A program made the position numbers and the translations under genes. Below are positions 40,201 through 55,200 of a DNA stretch of 64,000 nucleotides, piece after piece. The notes below the pieces were generated by a model, which did not search any database, was not told the origin of the DNA, and saw nothing but the letters and a program-made list of their open reading frames with translations. Origin of the DNA: Xiphias gladius (Eukaryota; Chordata; Actinopteri; Istiophoriformes; Xiphiidae); assembly GCF_016859285.1 (NCBI RefSeq), contig NC_053412.1, positions 2,964,789 through 3,028,788 of the forward strand, read 5' to 3'. Each line of letters starts with the position of its first letter. Position 1 is the stretch's first letter.

Positions 40201-43200
40201 GTTTAAACTTCTGCAGTTCCATGACAAGCAATATAGCTCTGCTGATAAAGAACATGTGATATGGTTGAAAGACCGAGAGCACGTGAGTAAGCAGACCTCG
40301 ATTGGAGATTGTGCGGTCACCCGGAAGGTCAACATTTAGACACATGGCTCACACCTACGAGGACATTTCTAAAGAGGTGTTTGTTTTTTTTGTTTGTTTT
40401 TTAAGCTAACAGTAATCCCACAAGCTTCTGATCCTCAGCCTGGTTATTTCAGTATTTTTTGCCTTTAGTTATTTTAAGTTAAATACCATAATTTCTAAAT
40501 TACTAGATCAAGCTGAACCCTGCAGCCACTGGCTTCCCATTAAAGAAAAAATAAAGAGTCTGTTGGTGCATGGCATCAGCCCTGACCAAGTTTATCCAAT
40601 ATGCTCAGACTAAGAATAAATCAGTGGAGACTTACTGTATCATGCATATGGTGAAATAATATCTCATGAGAACCTCAAATTAAACCCGCCAACTTAGATG
40701 CTACACGTGACACTATAACTTGAAATTTGCATTTGACGGCATAGTAAATTGTGAGGACGTAAGAGGTGCACATAGGATGGTTTAATGAAATGTATGTGTT
40801 TGACTTTTCCTTACAGAGTTACCTGCTACGTCAGACTGTCTGGACCACGTCCAGAAGAACATATGACTGGCTGCTATTGCTTCCGTGGACGGCTCTACGT
40901 AAACACCACGGTAAGGACTGAGGGCTGTAAAAACTTCAGAGCAATGTGACTTGAGGAATCTCATAACAGATCATATGATAATACAGAGAGACACTGACGG
41001 GGCTGAATAGCAAATAGCAGCAATATAAAATCCACATGATTTCAGTTTTATTAATGTATAGTGGTCCAATGTATCTGATCAAAGGATCCGTATGTTAAAA
41101 GTTGATATTAAAAGTAACCCCTAACTACAGCCGTCAGATAAAAGTAGCCAAGTGAAAGGCACCAGATTTCCCTCTGAAATGCAGTAGAAAATATTATATA
41201 GTTGTAAATGTACTTTGGTACGTTCCACGACTGACTGGAACGACTGACTGACTGTTTTCACATCTCCGAATAGCTCATCGCCATTCACAGTATTTTTGAC
41301 TGGACCGCAGCAGCGGGCCCAGGCCTATAGACGCAAATGTCCGTGACTGACTGAGTGAGTGACCGACTGAGTGAGTGACTGGGTGAGTGACCGACTGAGT
41401 GAGTGACTGAGTGAGTGACTGAGTGAGTTACTGAGTGACCGACTGAGTGAGTGAGTGACTGACTGACTGAGTGACTGAGTGACCGACTGAGTGCTGATCT
41501 TATGCCATTGGTCGTTGCTCTTTCTAAATAAATTGGCGCAAATAGTTTCTATTGCGTCATCAGGGGGCTTTTACAGGCAGAGTCGCCGACTTAGCGTCTT
41601 TGTCGCCACATTCACCGACTTTTCACACCCTTTTACACTGACGGGAATGAGTTTCTTTCACTCCCAGTGATCATTTTACAGGTAAATAGAGCGGAAACCA
41701 AAGCACAGCCTTTGTCTTTAACTCATGTGTGTGGGGATTTTGTCAGACGACGTCGTGGTTATAAAATCAAGATTTTATCAGTGCAGAGCAGCAGCTTGGA
41801 AATGGCCTGGAGGTGACTGCTGGTTAACGTGTGGTCGTAATGGGCTGCGTTTCAATCACTACTTCATACTTGTTCTGTTGTCTGACAACAGAAACAGAAA
41901 AACGTAAATGGGAACAGCGTTATTGGGAATTCGGCACAGAGAGTAGGAGAGAAGTAAAGAGATAAAGGGTGGTCGAGCCACATACTAGGCTTTGGCTTGG
42001 TCCTGTTTAGTATTGTCTGTGAACACCCCCCATAGAAACTGAGCAAATTTGGTGTTCACGTTGGGATTTTAAAGTATGTATAGTACAAAAGTAAGATTTA
42101 AAGTACTTCCAGGGTAAGTCGATACAAAACTGGTTAATTTTCTCTCCATTTTGGTCCGCCGTCAACCAAATCCTGAGCTTTTCAAAAACTCTCCGCAAAG
42201 TGGATAAATCTGGAAACGCTGATCTCGCATTTCAGTCTCAACGAGTCAAAACAAAGGTTTGGAAAATGATGACGTAAGCCTCGTCGGGAGCCGTATGGCA
42301 GTAAAGTTAGAGAACTCTTAAAATCTCGTGTGCAGACAGACACTGCATTTAAAAAAGATATATCTTTTGCACCTCTAAAGCCGTAATTTTTTTGGGAAGC
42401 CATGTTTGCCTGCGGTGTGACGGTGACTTCCTGTTTACATCACTGCATTCACACACAATATGGCTGATCGCAGAGAGCAGGAGGGACGGGAACAGCACTT
42501 TGAGCATCTTGAGACTCAGTGACCAGACTGTCTGTCCTACGTTTTTCCTTCTGTCCCTCTCACTTTTGTGGATTTAATTCACAGTGTTATGTTTGCCAAC
42601 TGAAAGAAGACACAGAGGGGGAGATTTAGCCATTTGTAACCGCATTGTTTTCACATGTAAACAGCGACACATTTAGCCAGGTAGTTTTTTTTTGGTTTTT
42701 TTTGTTTGCATGAACGCACAGTTTGAAGTTGTAGTATGAAGATGGTACAACTCTAAAACTTAATCTTCACGTGGTACCTTCTTTACTCTCTCGGTTCATG
42801 CTGGACATTTTCCTTAAGTTCGGTCAAGTTAGAAATTTGTAAAAAAAAAAAAAAAAAAAAGAAGAAGAAGAAAAATCTGACTTGATTTAATTTGAATTGA
42901 TTTAATTTGAATTTCATTCCAATGGTCGTTCACAGATAGGTCAGGTGACCCACTTTGTGCATTTTATGGACAATATGTTTTTCACTTTGCGTTACTGTCA
43001 CTGCAGTAATCCCTGGTTTTGAGCTGTCACTGATAGGCTATATGATTGCCTTGCTTTTATGTTTTCCATTTCCATAAATTTCATCAGTTGCCTTCTTGCT
43101 CAGTGTCGCCCGAAATGATAGGAGGCTCTTCATTCTAACAAGATTTTCTTATTAGATAAATGTTAAATTTGGTTCCGTGATGAAAAAAAAAAAAAAAAAA

Positions 43201-46200
43201 AAAAAAAAGCAGCAGTTCTGCACTAGCCGCCTGATTTGAAGCCGGCTGGTAGAAAGAGCTAGAGGTAGCTTACTTCTGGGGCAAGAACTCTTTCGTTTAA
43301 TGGTTCAGAGTAACAGTATCTCACATAAGTGCTAAACTGCTGCCACTCGTTTGTCCTTAGCCTCATTTTTGCAGCTAATGCCTTCAGCTGATATTATCTG
43401 CCCATGTGTGACTCAAATGAATGCCAGCATGTGCTGCGGTCGACTCCTAAATGGCTGATATGCTTAAAAACTGAGTCGTTACAAAAGAGTTTGCTATGGT
43501 TTAAATCGAGAATTAGATTTCCTGCCGCATCATGTTGGTTTAAATTCAACACTTGTACAAAAAAACAAAGCAACGCAACTTGTGATTTTTCCTTCTAATC
43601 TTACCATCTTGTCCATATCCTACTTTCCACACCGACACACTGTGTGTAAAAATATTAGGATAATCTAATATTACAATCGTGGTAATGGGGATCATGCGGA
43701 GGAAGGAGGTACAGCGAGGCTCCTGCTACTTTTCCTTGTCAGTCTGACCCTTGTATATCTGCATATACTACGTTTATAAAGTTATATCACATTTATATTA
43801 TACATATATACATCAGCACACAAGTGCATATTATAAATATTGAACTATTGTTTTTTTTAATCAATTTAATACATAATTTTTAATTCATTTCACTGCAATA
43901 TATTACTATATATTGTTTTATATACTATTACATCTCTGTATACAGTTGTTTTTCAGGTAAAGACCAATCTCATTGATTGTGTTGAGGTCTCAGAAACTCA
44001 TGTGAGTAATTAACTTTATAGTTACTCTACTTTTTCAGACGTTTCTTTAATCACATCTTTTTTGCGTGAATTACCGGATAGCTTGTCCACCTTTTCAGGC
44101 CTTTTAAAGTTACTTAAATAAAATGTCGAGTGGTTACGGTTTACAAGAAGACTGATATCAGTCTGGAGACCAGAGAGAAACAGCTAGTGTTGATGATCAC
44201 GTAAACATCCCTTCATTTCCATCTCTCCGCTCATCTTCCCGAGACAAACTTTCACCGACGACCCAAAGGGAACTAAAGCAGCTAAAGACTCGGGGAAAAA
44301 ACACTTTGGGCAATCGAAAGACAACATCACAAAAAGCAGATGTCATGAGACAGACACTAATCAGGGTAAGTTAACAAGATAAATTGTTTATGAAGGAATG
44401 CAGTTCATTGAAAGTGCCAATGTGTCTTACTAAATGAGAAGCAAATGCAGTCCTTCTGAGCCGTGATTAATGTTTGTGGAAATCTGACGTGGAGTTTAAA
44501 GAGAGGAGCAGTTCAGGGGCCAGACTGGGCCGTTGAATGGGGTCCTCTGATAACAAATGAGTCATTGAATTAAACCTAGTTTGTTTTAATGGGGTCTGCT
44601 CGCTAACGTCCACAAGTCAACAAGTAAAAGCCTCCAAATCAGGGGGTCAGTGGGGGGTTAAAATATTCCCAGGAAATTCCATCACGATTGGGAGTTTTTT
44701 TGCTAGTTCCCCGCCTTCCCTCTCCATCAGTACAGATTTGTTTAAACTTTTCTCACATTCGTTGCTATATTAGCTTGTCGTCTTATTCGAATTTCAAAGT
44801 AAACTGACTGCGGAAGACTCAAACAGGTGACCTAAATATCACATGTTCTTCCCAGCGAAGAAGAGAGCAGCAATTTAAAACTGTACATAAAATAACCAAA
44901 ATAATCCCTATTTTTCGCTCACAGAGCGGCGGAGTCTTGCTGGGGTTTTTTGGCTTTGACTTGGCATAACCTAACAGCGCAGAACATTACCTACAGAGTG
45001 AAAAATTTGATGAGGTTAAAAACATTTAGTTTTTGTCTTCCACACGTGTGGGGTAAAAGTGAAAATGATTCTGTTTGAAAGTCCCCAATCCTTTATCGAA
45101 CCCGCTGTTAAAAAGGGAATTAACTTCCCGGCGATGTGATATTTCCCAACTGAGATACTGCATTTTAGTCAGTTTTCATTCAGTCCAGCATTTTTGATGA
45201 CTTTCTGGATGAGCGTTGACTTCACCCGGTGATCCCAATTACCAACAACACCAGATGTCGTTATTACTTTAGGCTACAATAACCCTACCACACACTGACA
45301 TTATCAATGTGGTACTAATATCGTACGAATATTAGGGAATTAAAGGTGTGAATAGTTTGACTAGTGTGAACTGTTCAATGTGAGCGTTTTTAGGTATTGG
45401 TTAAAAATGGCTGATCGCTGCCCTCCGGTGGTCAAAGTGAGAAACTATCAGAATCCCCCGCACACCGTCTTGTAGTTACCAGACTGCGACCACTAGAGGG
45501 CGCTGATAACCAAACGTAACTTATGCCCGTGTCCTCACACAGCAACTATGGTTCCCTAACTATTGCCTGACGTTTCGGCAGGTGTGTTACGTGTAGGACA
45601 AAATAATACGAAATATGACTAAAAATTTAACTGTAACTATATATTTTTTTTGCTGTTATTTCTTTGTAGATATGGCTTTTTTTGGGGGGGAGGGAGAGTG
45701 AAAACGAACCATTTTGTTTTCCCGGGTTTACTTTGAAAATGAAAACAGGAAGTGCTTTAATTTGCCTTTTTTTTTCCTTGACGCTAGCGGAAGTTTCACA
45801 TCCGGAAGACTTTGTAAACAAACGGTGTTTGAATTCAACAATAAAGCGAAAGGGGCAATGTTACACCTCCGCCATGAGACGAGAGGAAAGACGGCGACGT
45901 ATCCCGGGTGAAGAACATGGAGGACGAACGGCGGCAACAGCCGGGAGGGAACCCGGACTGGATGTCCGGTCTGCCCGAGGAGCTGCTGGATGTCCCGCTG
46001 TGGAACCTGGCCATACCCGGTAAAACAAACGCCGCGGTGAAGTCGGGTAAACTGGGACATTTGAAAAAAACAAAACACGCGGATTGGTGGTTTGATTCTT
46101 AAAAATGTATTTATAATTCATTTGCTGTTACATTTGCAACCAAAATATATAATTTCCTGGGTGTTCTGTGTGTCCCCTGTCCCTCTGCACGCCGCTCGGC

Positions 46201-49200
46201 CGAAACTGTGTGGCCGCACCCGTCCGGCTGCGCCCTGCCCCGCCCCGCCTCGCCTCGCCTCGCCTCGCCTCTCCAGGGAGCCACGATAGCATGTCTTTCT
46301 GTCTGGACGTGTCCTCCCCGGTGCTGAGGTCGGAGCCCTGCCTCCTCCGAGTGATCGACCGGCTGCTCCCCTGCTGGACTCGCCCGTGCGTTTACCGCTG
46401 GGCCACCACGCAGGTAGAGCGGCGCCCCCCCCCGTTTAGGGGCCAATCGAGGTGCGGCTGAGCCCTGACAAATTAAAAACACACTGCGTAAATACTGCAG
46501 CCATCTTTTCAGAATGCTTTGTAGTGAGTACAGTCTTTCAACTTGAGGCATTCATGGGTAAATACTAAGGTAATAACTATAGGTATTACTACATATCCCA
46601 TATATCCTTAAAACGAAGCAACACATTCTGTATTCGTATCTCAAACTAGAATCTATTCCATCTCATGATATTTATGGATAAAACCTGAGGATTATGCAGA
46701 GTCAACCTGTGGTTGACCCTAACACTTCAAAGGCCTTGAATACATTTTCATTTGCTCTAAAAACATCAACAATTATAACCCAGTGTATACATGCATCCGT
46801 ATACAAGCATATTAGGAATAGGATTCATTCTGCTTTTGCTGTTGAGCAATGAATTAAATGACATCTTTTGTGGAGTAACTGTCTAGTCGTGCATTCTTTC
46901 ATCTTTTTTTGTACTTACTGTCTCCGGCTTTCTCCCTGTGCGTATGTAGCAGTCGGTCCTCAGCGATCAGTGTGATCTCGGTATTCGGTTCCTGGACCTG
47001 CGGATCGCCAGGAAGCCGGCAGGAGGCGGCAAGCTGTTCTTCGCCCACGGCATCTACACGCTGATGACCGTCAAGGTGCCCGAATTGCACGCAGAACGCA
47101 AACGAATCGGAGGCAGGGGCGGCTGGGACGCGGCTCTCATTGAGACCGGACACAGCCGAGTGCAGACTCGATATACAGCAGTTTCGCGGCTTCGAGTAAT
47201 GACCGTTTGTCCGCTTGCAGGAGGCTCTGGGTGAACTGGCCACCTGGCTGGACGCTCATCCTAGAGAGGTCGTCATCATTTCCTGCTCGCATTTCGAGTC
47301 GCTGACTGACGAGGACCACGCCTGTCTTGTGGAGTACATCATCACGCTGCTCGGAGAAAAACTCTGCTCCTCACAGGTAAGGAGAAAAAAAAGAAGGCAG
47401 AGGTAGAGAAAGGCGACATAAAATAATTAGGCTGTTAATTAGCGGGTAGATTGACAAAGGATTATTGAGAATATTAATCATTTAAGTCATTTATCAAGCA
47501 ACATTTGCTGATCCCAGCTGCTCAGATGTGAGGATTAGCTGTTTTTCTCAGTTTGAAAAAACGGTAAATGAAATATATTTACGCTTTTGACAGTTGTTCG
47601 GACAAAACACGACATTTGAAGAGGTCGCCTTGGCCTTTGGGAACTCTTGATGGGCATCTCATTGACTTGATTAGTAATTAGTAAAGTGATTATTAAACCT
47701 GCCCATAAATACCTGGCACGAAACTTACTGAAGGTTTTGTTTTGTAGTTTTAATCTCCTACTATGTGCGTATATGTGCAGGACACTCCCACGCTGCGTTC
47801 CTGTTGGTCCAGAGGTCAGCAGGTCATTGTTTCCTATGGAAACCAGCAGGTGGTGCTGCAGCACCCAGAGCTGTGGACCGGAATCCCTTACTGGTGAATA
47901 CACAGTGGAGCTGTTTTTAACCTCTTCTCTCCAATAGTTCAAATTAAGACCGCATGCGTTTCACACCAGGTTTTTATTGTTATGCATCAGACTCAAGCGT
48001 AAGCCCAGTGTTATCACACATCCCCAGCTGCAGCATTTTCCACTTTTCTGAGACTGGCCCATTAAGGTGTGTCCACACTAACTCGAACAACACTGGGTCC
48101 ACCCTCGAATTTTGTCTTTAGATTGAATAAAAAAAAATCATTTGACCATTAACGTGACCGGCCTCATGGCGACGCTCTGTCCCCAGGTATGCGGACAGCC
48201 CAGACCCCGAGAGGGTGATCGCTTACCTGGAGGACCAGAAGCGCAGAGGAAGACCAGGTAGGCCGCATTGAGAGACGTACTCAGATCATTTACCAAAGTA
48301 AAAGTAGCAATTAAACTATCAAAATACTAAATTACATGTGAAAGTCCTGCATTCAAAATTTTATTCAGGTAAAAGTATCGAAGCTTTGTCAGTGTTGGAG
48401 TTGACTTTAACTACTTCATACACTGTTGGTAAGTTTAATCTTAACGATGCATCATATTCCTTAAACTGATCCTATGTTTTATATGTAAAATCTTAATTTT
48501 AATTGTTACCCATCTCTGTAGATTCTAAATAAATGTAGTGGGGTAAAAAAAAGCAAAACATTTCTGACTGAACATTAGCGGAGTAGAAATATAAAGTTTT
48601 GTAAAATTGAAATAACTGGAACTGCACTTTGGTGCAGCAGGTATAATTTAACTTGCTTTCTCTCATTCCTTCTCTAGCTGGTTTTTACGTCAGCGGCCTG
48701 AACCTGACAGAAGACGCCCCCTACGTCCTCCTCCATCCCCTCCAGAGCATGAGGAGGATGACATTGAGCGCTCTCTCACTGCTGCTCAGCTGGGCGAGCA
48801 AGCAGCGGCCGGGGCCCGAGGACGGCGGCGTCAACATCGTCTGCTGCGACTTCGTGGGCGCCAGTCAGTTCTGCTCGCTCGTGGTCGGCCTGAACTACAA
48901 GCTCCTGGGCGGACCCAGCACGCCCGCCGCCCGCGGGACACCGGGGGAAGGTGCTGATGGCCGTTGTCATGGCAACCGGGCCGGTAAGGGCCGTGTCTGA
49001 GATCCAGCATACACAAAAAGAAAAAAAAAAACAACTTAGCCCATTTTTCTCACAAAAAAATGTCCCAACAACTCTCCCTGTGTTTTTTCCTCCTGTTCAC
49101 GCTGGTGAGTCTGTGTCTATAAACTGTGAACGCGCCGTCAACGATGGCACACCACCGAATACGTCTGATCATCTCAACATGTTGCACGTTAATGTTTCAC

Positions 49201-52200
49201 TCTCAGCTCTTGCACTTGGCGCACGGCATCACCACTGTATCATTTTCAAATTGCACGTAGACAGATTTTCGGGCGACACTGGCGACCCAGTATTCATCAG
49301 TTTTCAGCAGTATACAAACATGAAATAGATGGTTTATAACACAGTGTAATGTAGCTGTATGCGGCACATTTGCAGTTTTCACCGATGTGCGGAATTTTTC
49401 AACAATTGTACCATGTTGTCGTTAACTGTCTGCCTCCACTCTTGTGGCTACAGGAGCAGCTGTTGACAAATACATAAACACGTACATCGGCTCACAAATA
49501 CACAAGTGTGTTAAACCATTTATTGAATGTTTATAAAGTGCTTAAAGTATTGCCATTTTTCTTTGTGTACTTCAATTTTGTACTTTAAAAAAAAAAAAAA
49601 TTATTTAATTTTACCGCATGTGAATTCAGATGTTGGCATTTGGAAAATGCACTTTCTTACCTAATGTGAATAAAAACTTTTCATATACTCTGATCCCTGA
49701 TTCTTAAACTATTTTTTTCCAGCTCTCCATGTCTCATCACTAATCATGTGGCATCAGTAGAGAGTAGGGTCAAGCAACAGTGACTCCCAGGGGGCATTCT
49801 GGCCTACAGGTAGCGGTCGATAATAATAAATACAAAAAGACGACAACAATGAATAAGAACGGCCGTCAATGCAAAAGTAAACATGTTTGTTTACTTGCAG
49901 TTGAAATGACAGTTAGAATAACACAGTCAAAATAAAATAAGGCCAGAGTATGAAACTGACGAAATAAAAAACATAAAATATCAGTGTTTAAGGTGCATCA
50001 AAACCTGAGTCCAGTAAAATATCCAAATATAGAATTAAAGTAGGTTTAGTTAGAAAATATACACAACATATTATACACAAATGTATGTTCTAGTTTGTTA
50101 ACACAGAGCTATTCTGCTGTCAAACTGATTTAAATTGCTTTACTAATTTTACTGTATTTGAATGAAATGCTCCTGTAGCCTTCACAGTTTGTTACGCAGC
50201 TGTAATGTGGAGGGAAAAAAAATAAATAAAAACGAGTATTGAATTGGATTTTGGTGCCAGATATTCATTATTAAAAAGGAAAAAGGATCAAAAGAACATG
50301 ATCAGCACATCCCTACCTTTAAATGAGCTCCATGAGATATTAAAAGTTACCGTAAAAAAGAAGGCTAAAAAAAAGGCTCTGATGTTAAAATACAAAAACT
50401 ACTTACAAACTACACATTTTAGGAGAGAACGGGGATTTTCTCTATCATGTCTGGGTCCCAAGAGTCTCCACTTTGAGCTGTATCGAGTTAGTCCTTGATC
50501 TTGTCCTGCAGCCTAACATGCAACCTCTGACGATTTTGACAGAATTACTTATTTTATCTACGAGAAAATACGAGCATAACTGTTACTGCACTAAGATGTA
50601 GGTTCGACTCATGTAAATAGCTGCGGTTCTGTGAGAAAAACCTTGAGTTATTTTTATGATTTGTAATTAGCTGATTGACGACATTGCTCTTCCCTGAGTT
50701 GAGACATTTTTGTTAACACTTGAGGATAATGAACACGTCTAAAAAAAACCTTTTAAATAATATAAAACAAAAACAAAAAAATTGTAATCCAGCTAAAATA
50801 AGGCTGTTTTTGAGGAGGTGAGTCTCCATGCGTTTTCTAACGCAAGGACACCGATGACTCCAGTGATAAGAACCCAAATCCAGGGTAGAGAGGTTCAGTG
50901 AACGCACAGTTGAAGGTGTACAGGTGAACTAGTGAGTCAGATGAGACACTGTAGAAGGACAAAGCGCCGGCAGGCCAGTCCAGATACACTCCGACTCTGT
51001 TAGAAGCAGTGGACGGTCTGTTGAGAAGAGCCGTCCTTATGTTATTGTGCCAGGCGAAGTAACATTTATCGGTCAACTCCAAACTCCATGACTTCTCGTT
51101 CCAGCCAAGCCTGCTGCCGTCACGAGCTCCTCTCCGTCTGAGTCCTCGGTAAGTCACTCCAATATCAACCCCTCTCTCCCAGTCCACCTCCCAGTAGCAG
51201 CGACCAGCCAGACGAGCTGTGCACAGCAGCTGGTAGCACCAGTCGAATCTGTCCGGGTGATCGGGGTACGGCTGCTTCTCTATCGCCAACATCACTCTTC
51301 TGTTGTTTTCAGTCAGGAGGACGTTTTTGTGTGCTGTGTTCGGGTCCAGTGTGAGCTCACACACATCTAACGGAGAAAAAAAACAAAAACAAACCAAGAT
51401 ATGTGGAAGCAGGTCTGCAGGTTTTGACTGAACTGATGTCACATTGATGGACTTTGTATTTGAAACTAAATTAAATATACGATTTACACCCTTACACTTT
51501 GCCAGACCAGATTTCAACCACTGAACACCACCATGATCCACACTGGAAGAAAGAAAGCACAGTCAGATCAGCATGGAGACGATTGACCTTCGCAAACATC
51601 CTCTCTCGTATCACCCCCCCCTCATACCTGAGAGTGTCCAGTCTCCATCGTCGATCCTCCAGTCCAGCGGAAAGCAGCTTCAGTCCCGATTCTCCCGGAT
51701 GATTGTAGCTCAGGTCCAGCTTTCTCAGATGGGAGGGGTTGGACCTCAAAGCGGAGGCCAAAGAAGTACAACCTTCCTCTGGGATCAAGCAGCCTGACAA
51801 CCTACCCAAATACAAAAACACACACACAACTGAGGGGTTTTGTATAAGTAATATGAGCGCAAGCAAATTTTCTCGTTACGTGTTTTCACTATTCCACGGG
51901 ACTGAAGGGAGTTGCGATGCGCGATTGCGGTCGCATCACCCCGGCCAGAACACATGTTGGACCTCACTCCCAATGAACTCTTCGACTTGTAATAGCAGGA
52001 AAAGCACAGGTGCAAACAACATTAATGACTGTTGCTCACCTGAATGTTTCCAGTCTGCAGTGTGGACTGCTCAGTCCAGCCGAGAGCAGTTTGGCTCCTG
52101 AATCCCGCAGGTCGTTGTTACTCAGGTCCAGGTCTCTCAGACTGGACGACTTGGTGCTTAGAACTGATGAGACGTCCTGACAGCACTTTTCTGTGAGCCT

Positions 52201-55200
52201 AGTTTGATTCAACCTAAAAAAAAAAATTAAAAAAAAAAAGGGTTCAGAAAAACTACATTTTAGTAAGGACAAAAAAAGTCTCAAACATATGTTACGCTGG
52301 TTTGTCTCAGCGTCAACTGTTAACTAGATAGCTACAGCGTTACAACTACCCTCAGGTCGCGGTAAAAAGTAAGAGCAGAGGATACGATGTCTTGACATTT
52401 AAACAAAATTTATGTGGAACTTCAGGTTTTGACTGATGGTTGCTTTTTATAACCATGAAAAAGAAGACAGATCACATTCTAAAATATAGAGTTAAAAGTG
52501 ATGTTTAAATAAAAGATCTCACCTCAGGGTTTCCAGTGTACACCGCGGACTCCTCAGTCCAGCAGAGAGCGCTTTCACTCCCGAGTCCTGCAGGTCGTTG
52601 TTATTAAGATCCAGCTCTCTCAGATTAGAAGACTGGGAGCCGAGAACTGAGGCCAGAGCTTCACAGCTCCTTTCTGATAACTTACAGCCACTCAGCCTGA
52701 AGGATTTCAATCAGTTAACTTACGAACCGGATAAAAACATTTAACTGAGAATAAATCTGACTAAATGTTTTGAATAAAATGTGGCTACGCTAGTTTATTT
52801 ATTTTTTTACCTTGATTCATTAGAAGTTGTACAAGCCACGGCGTTAGTTTCACTTCCTGAAGCAAACAAAGTCTATATAATTCACCCTTTGTTTTTTTAA
52901 TCATTCCCAGTTTGGCGTTGTTGTTGTTGTTTAGTTTAAAGAGAAGAGAAAGAAAAAAAAAAAAAAAAAAAATATAAATAAAAACAAAACAAACAAACCA
53001 GTGGTGGGGTGATGGTGGATATTGAAATCAGAAAAAAATCCTTGGAACTCGCGTGCAATGACTTCTGATGATGAGATGAGATGTGAGCTTGAGACTTTCC
53101 CTCACACCCTGAATAACAACAGACTAATATCCAGACTGATGCGCTTCGCTTTTTTGGCGCCAGAAAGTGGACACAGTAAGACCATATCTTATGAAGCGAT
53201 GACCACGAATTAACAAATTACGAGGAACCGAGAAAATGTATAGAACATTTTTTCTCTGCTTTTCCATTTTTAACAAAAAAAATCAGCGCATCGCAACTTC
53301 ACAAAACTAGGGTATCACACAAAAAAAAAAACCTGAGACTTGAGAGCGAGCAGTGTGGACTCCTCAGTCCTGAATCCTGCAGGTCGTTGTTGCTCAGGTC
53401 CAGGTCTCTCAGACTGAATTGCAGGACTGAAATACAACATTTTGTGACATCAACGCAGGGAATCCTCGGACCATAAATAATTTAAAGAAAAGAATGACCC
53501 ACATGCAATATCATGGTGAGGACACAGCATTAAACAAGGGTGTCAGAATGCGATGTTACCTTTACCTCAGACTTTCTGCTCTGCTGCTCCTCCCTCCGCG
53601 AAGAAGAGCGAAAAGCTGAGCTGAGTCCTGCTGCAGGTCATTGCTACTCAGGTCCAGCTCTCTCAGGGCAGAGGAGCCGAGACTTGAAGCCAGAGTATCG
53701 AGACTTCCCTCCGATAGGTTACAGCCAATCAGCCTGAAGAAGAATTAAAAAAAAAAAAAAAATCGGATCGATACGTTGTATAAAATAAAAAATGCAACAA
53801 ACTCATTCACAACCCTGACAAACATAGTATGTTTTGTTTGAGTGTTGTTTGAGTTTTCAGTCTCTTTCTTTCCAGTCAGAGAGAAGCTTCACCCCGGAGT
53901 CCTGCAGGTCGTTGTAACTCAAGTCCAGGTCTCTCAGGCAAGAGGACTTGGTGCTGAGGACTGATGACAACTCCGGACAGCATTTCTCAGTGAGGTTGTT
54001 TTGGCTCAGCCTGGTGAAATGAACAAAAAAACATTTTTCATCATGTTAGAGATTTAGCTTTCCAGAGCAACTCGCTATCAGGATGAAGAAAAAGAAAAAC
54101 TGTGCTGTACACCCGATTTTTTTCAATGCATAATAAAAAAAAACGTGACCACAAATAATACAACAGATCACAAGTACCACTTTAGATCACAATATGATCT
54201 AACCTCAGCTTTTCCAGTCCACACCGTGGATCCTCCAGTCCAGCAGCGAGCAACTTCATTCCAGAGTCCTTCAGATTGTTGTGGGTCAGGTCTAGCTCTC
54301 TCAGACAGGAAGACTGGGAGCTGAGAACTGATGCCAGACCTTCACCGCTTTTCTCTGACAGGTTACAGCCGCTCAGCCTGAAGAACATTCGACAAAAATG
54401 TTTTTTTTTGTTTTTTTTTAATATTCATAATTTCTCACCTGCACAAAATATCAATGTTCATTCCAAACATTATCATATACGAAATATCATTACTATTGGT
54501 GAGACTTTGCTCCAAGATATTTATTTATTTATTTTTTGGATGAAATAATCTGTTTGACAGTCTAATTTGAGACAGTTTTTCATGGTATCCAGGCAATATA
54601 TCCGGCGGACTTTGGTGATCCACTTCTCGGCTTTCCCTGTGTTTGACAATCTAACTTTTCCTTCCACCAGCGGGTCAATATTTTTTGGTTTTGAGTCCAA
54701 TGTCTCAGGATCTATTGGATGTATTGCCATGAAATCAGGTGTGATTTCATGGGATGTTCCCCTCAGGACGATTTCCCAGTAACCTTACAACTGAAAAATA
54801 GTAAAGCACATAATAGCTAAAGCACAAACAGAACTCACAATAAAATTACGCGTGCATACACTCACACACACATATGGGAGAAAGGAGCTTTCAGTGGCCA
54901 GTTTACATATGAAACATGGGACCAAACTGTTTCACGTAAATGTTTGCATGTCCTTTGTGTGAATATCATTGTGGGTTCACAACACATTCATGCATTTAAT
55001 TGGTCATTAACTTGTCTGATTTTCTATGTACTTACAGCGACTTTTTGGACGCCTTGACCACCGGCAGCAGCCTCAGAAGCGCCTCCTCCGAAGCCGAGTA
55101 TCTCTTCAGGTCGAACACACCCAGCTCTCTGTCTGATGACAGCAGGATGAAGACCAGAGCTGACCACTGAGCAGGAGAGAGGCTGGCTGTGAGGAGACTC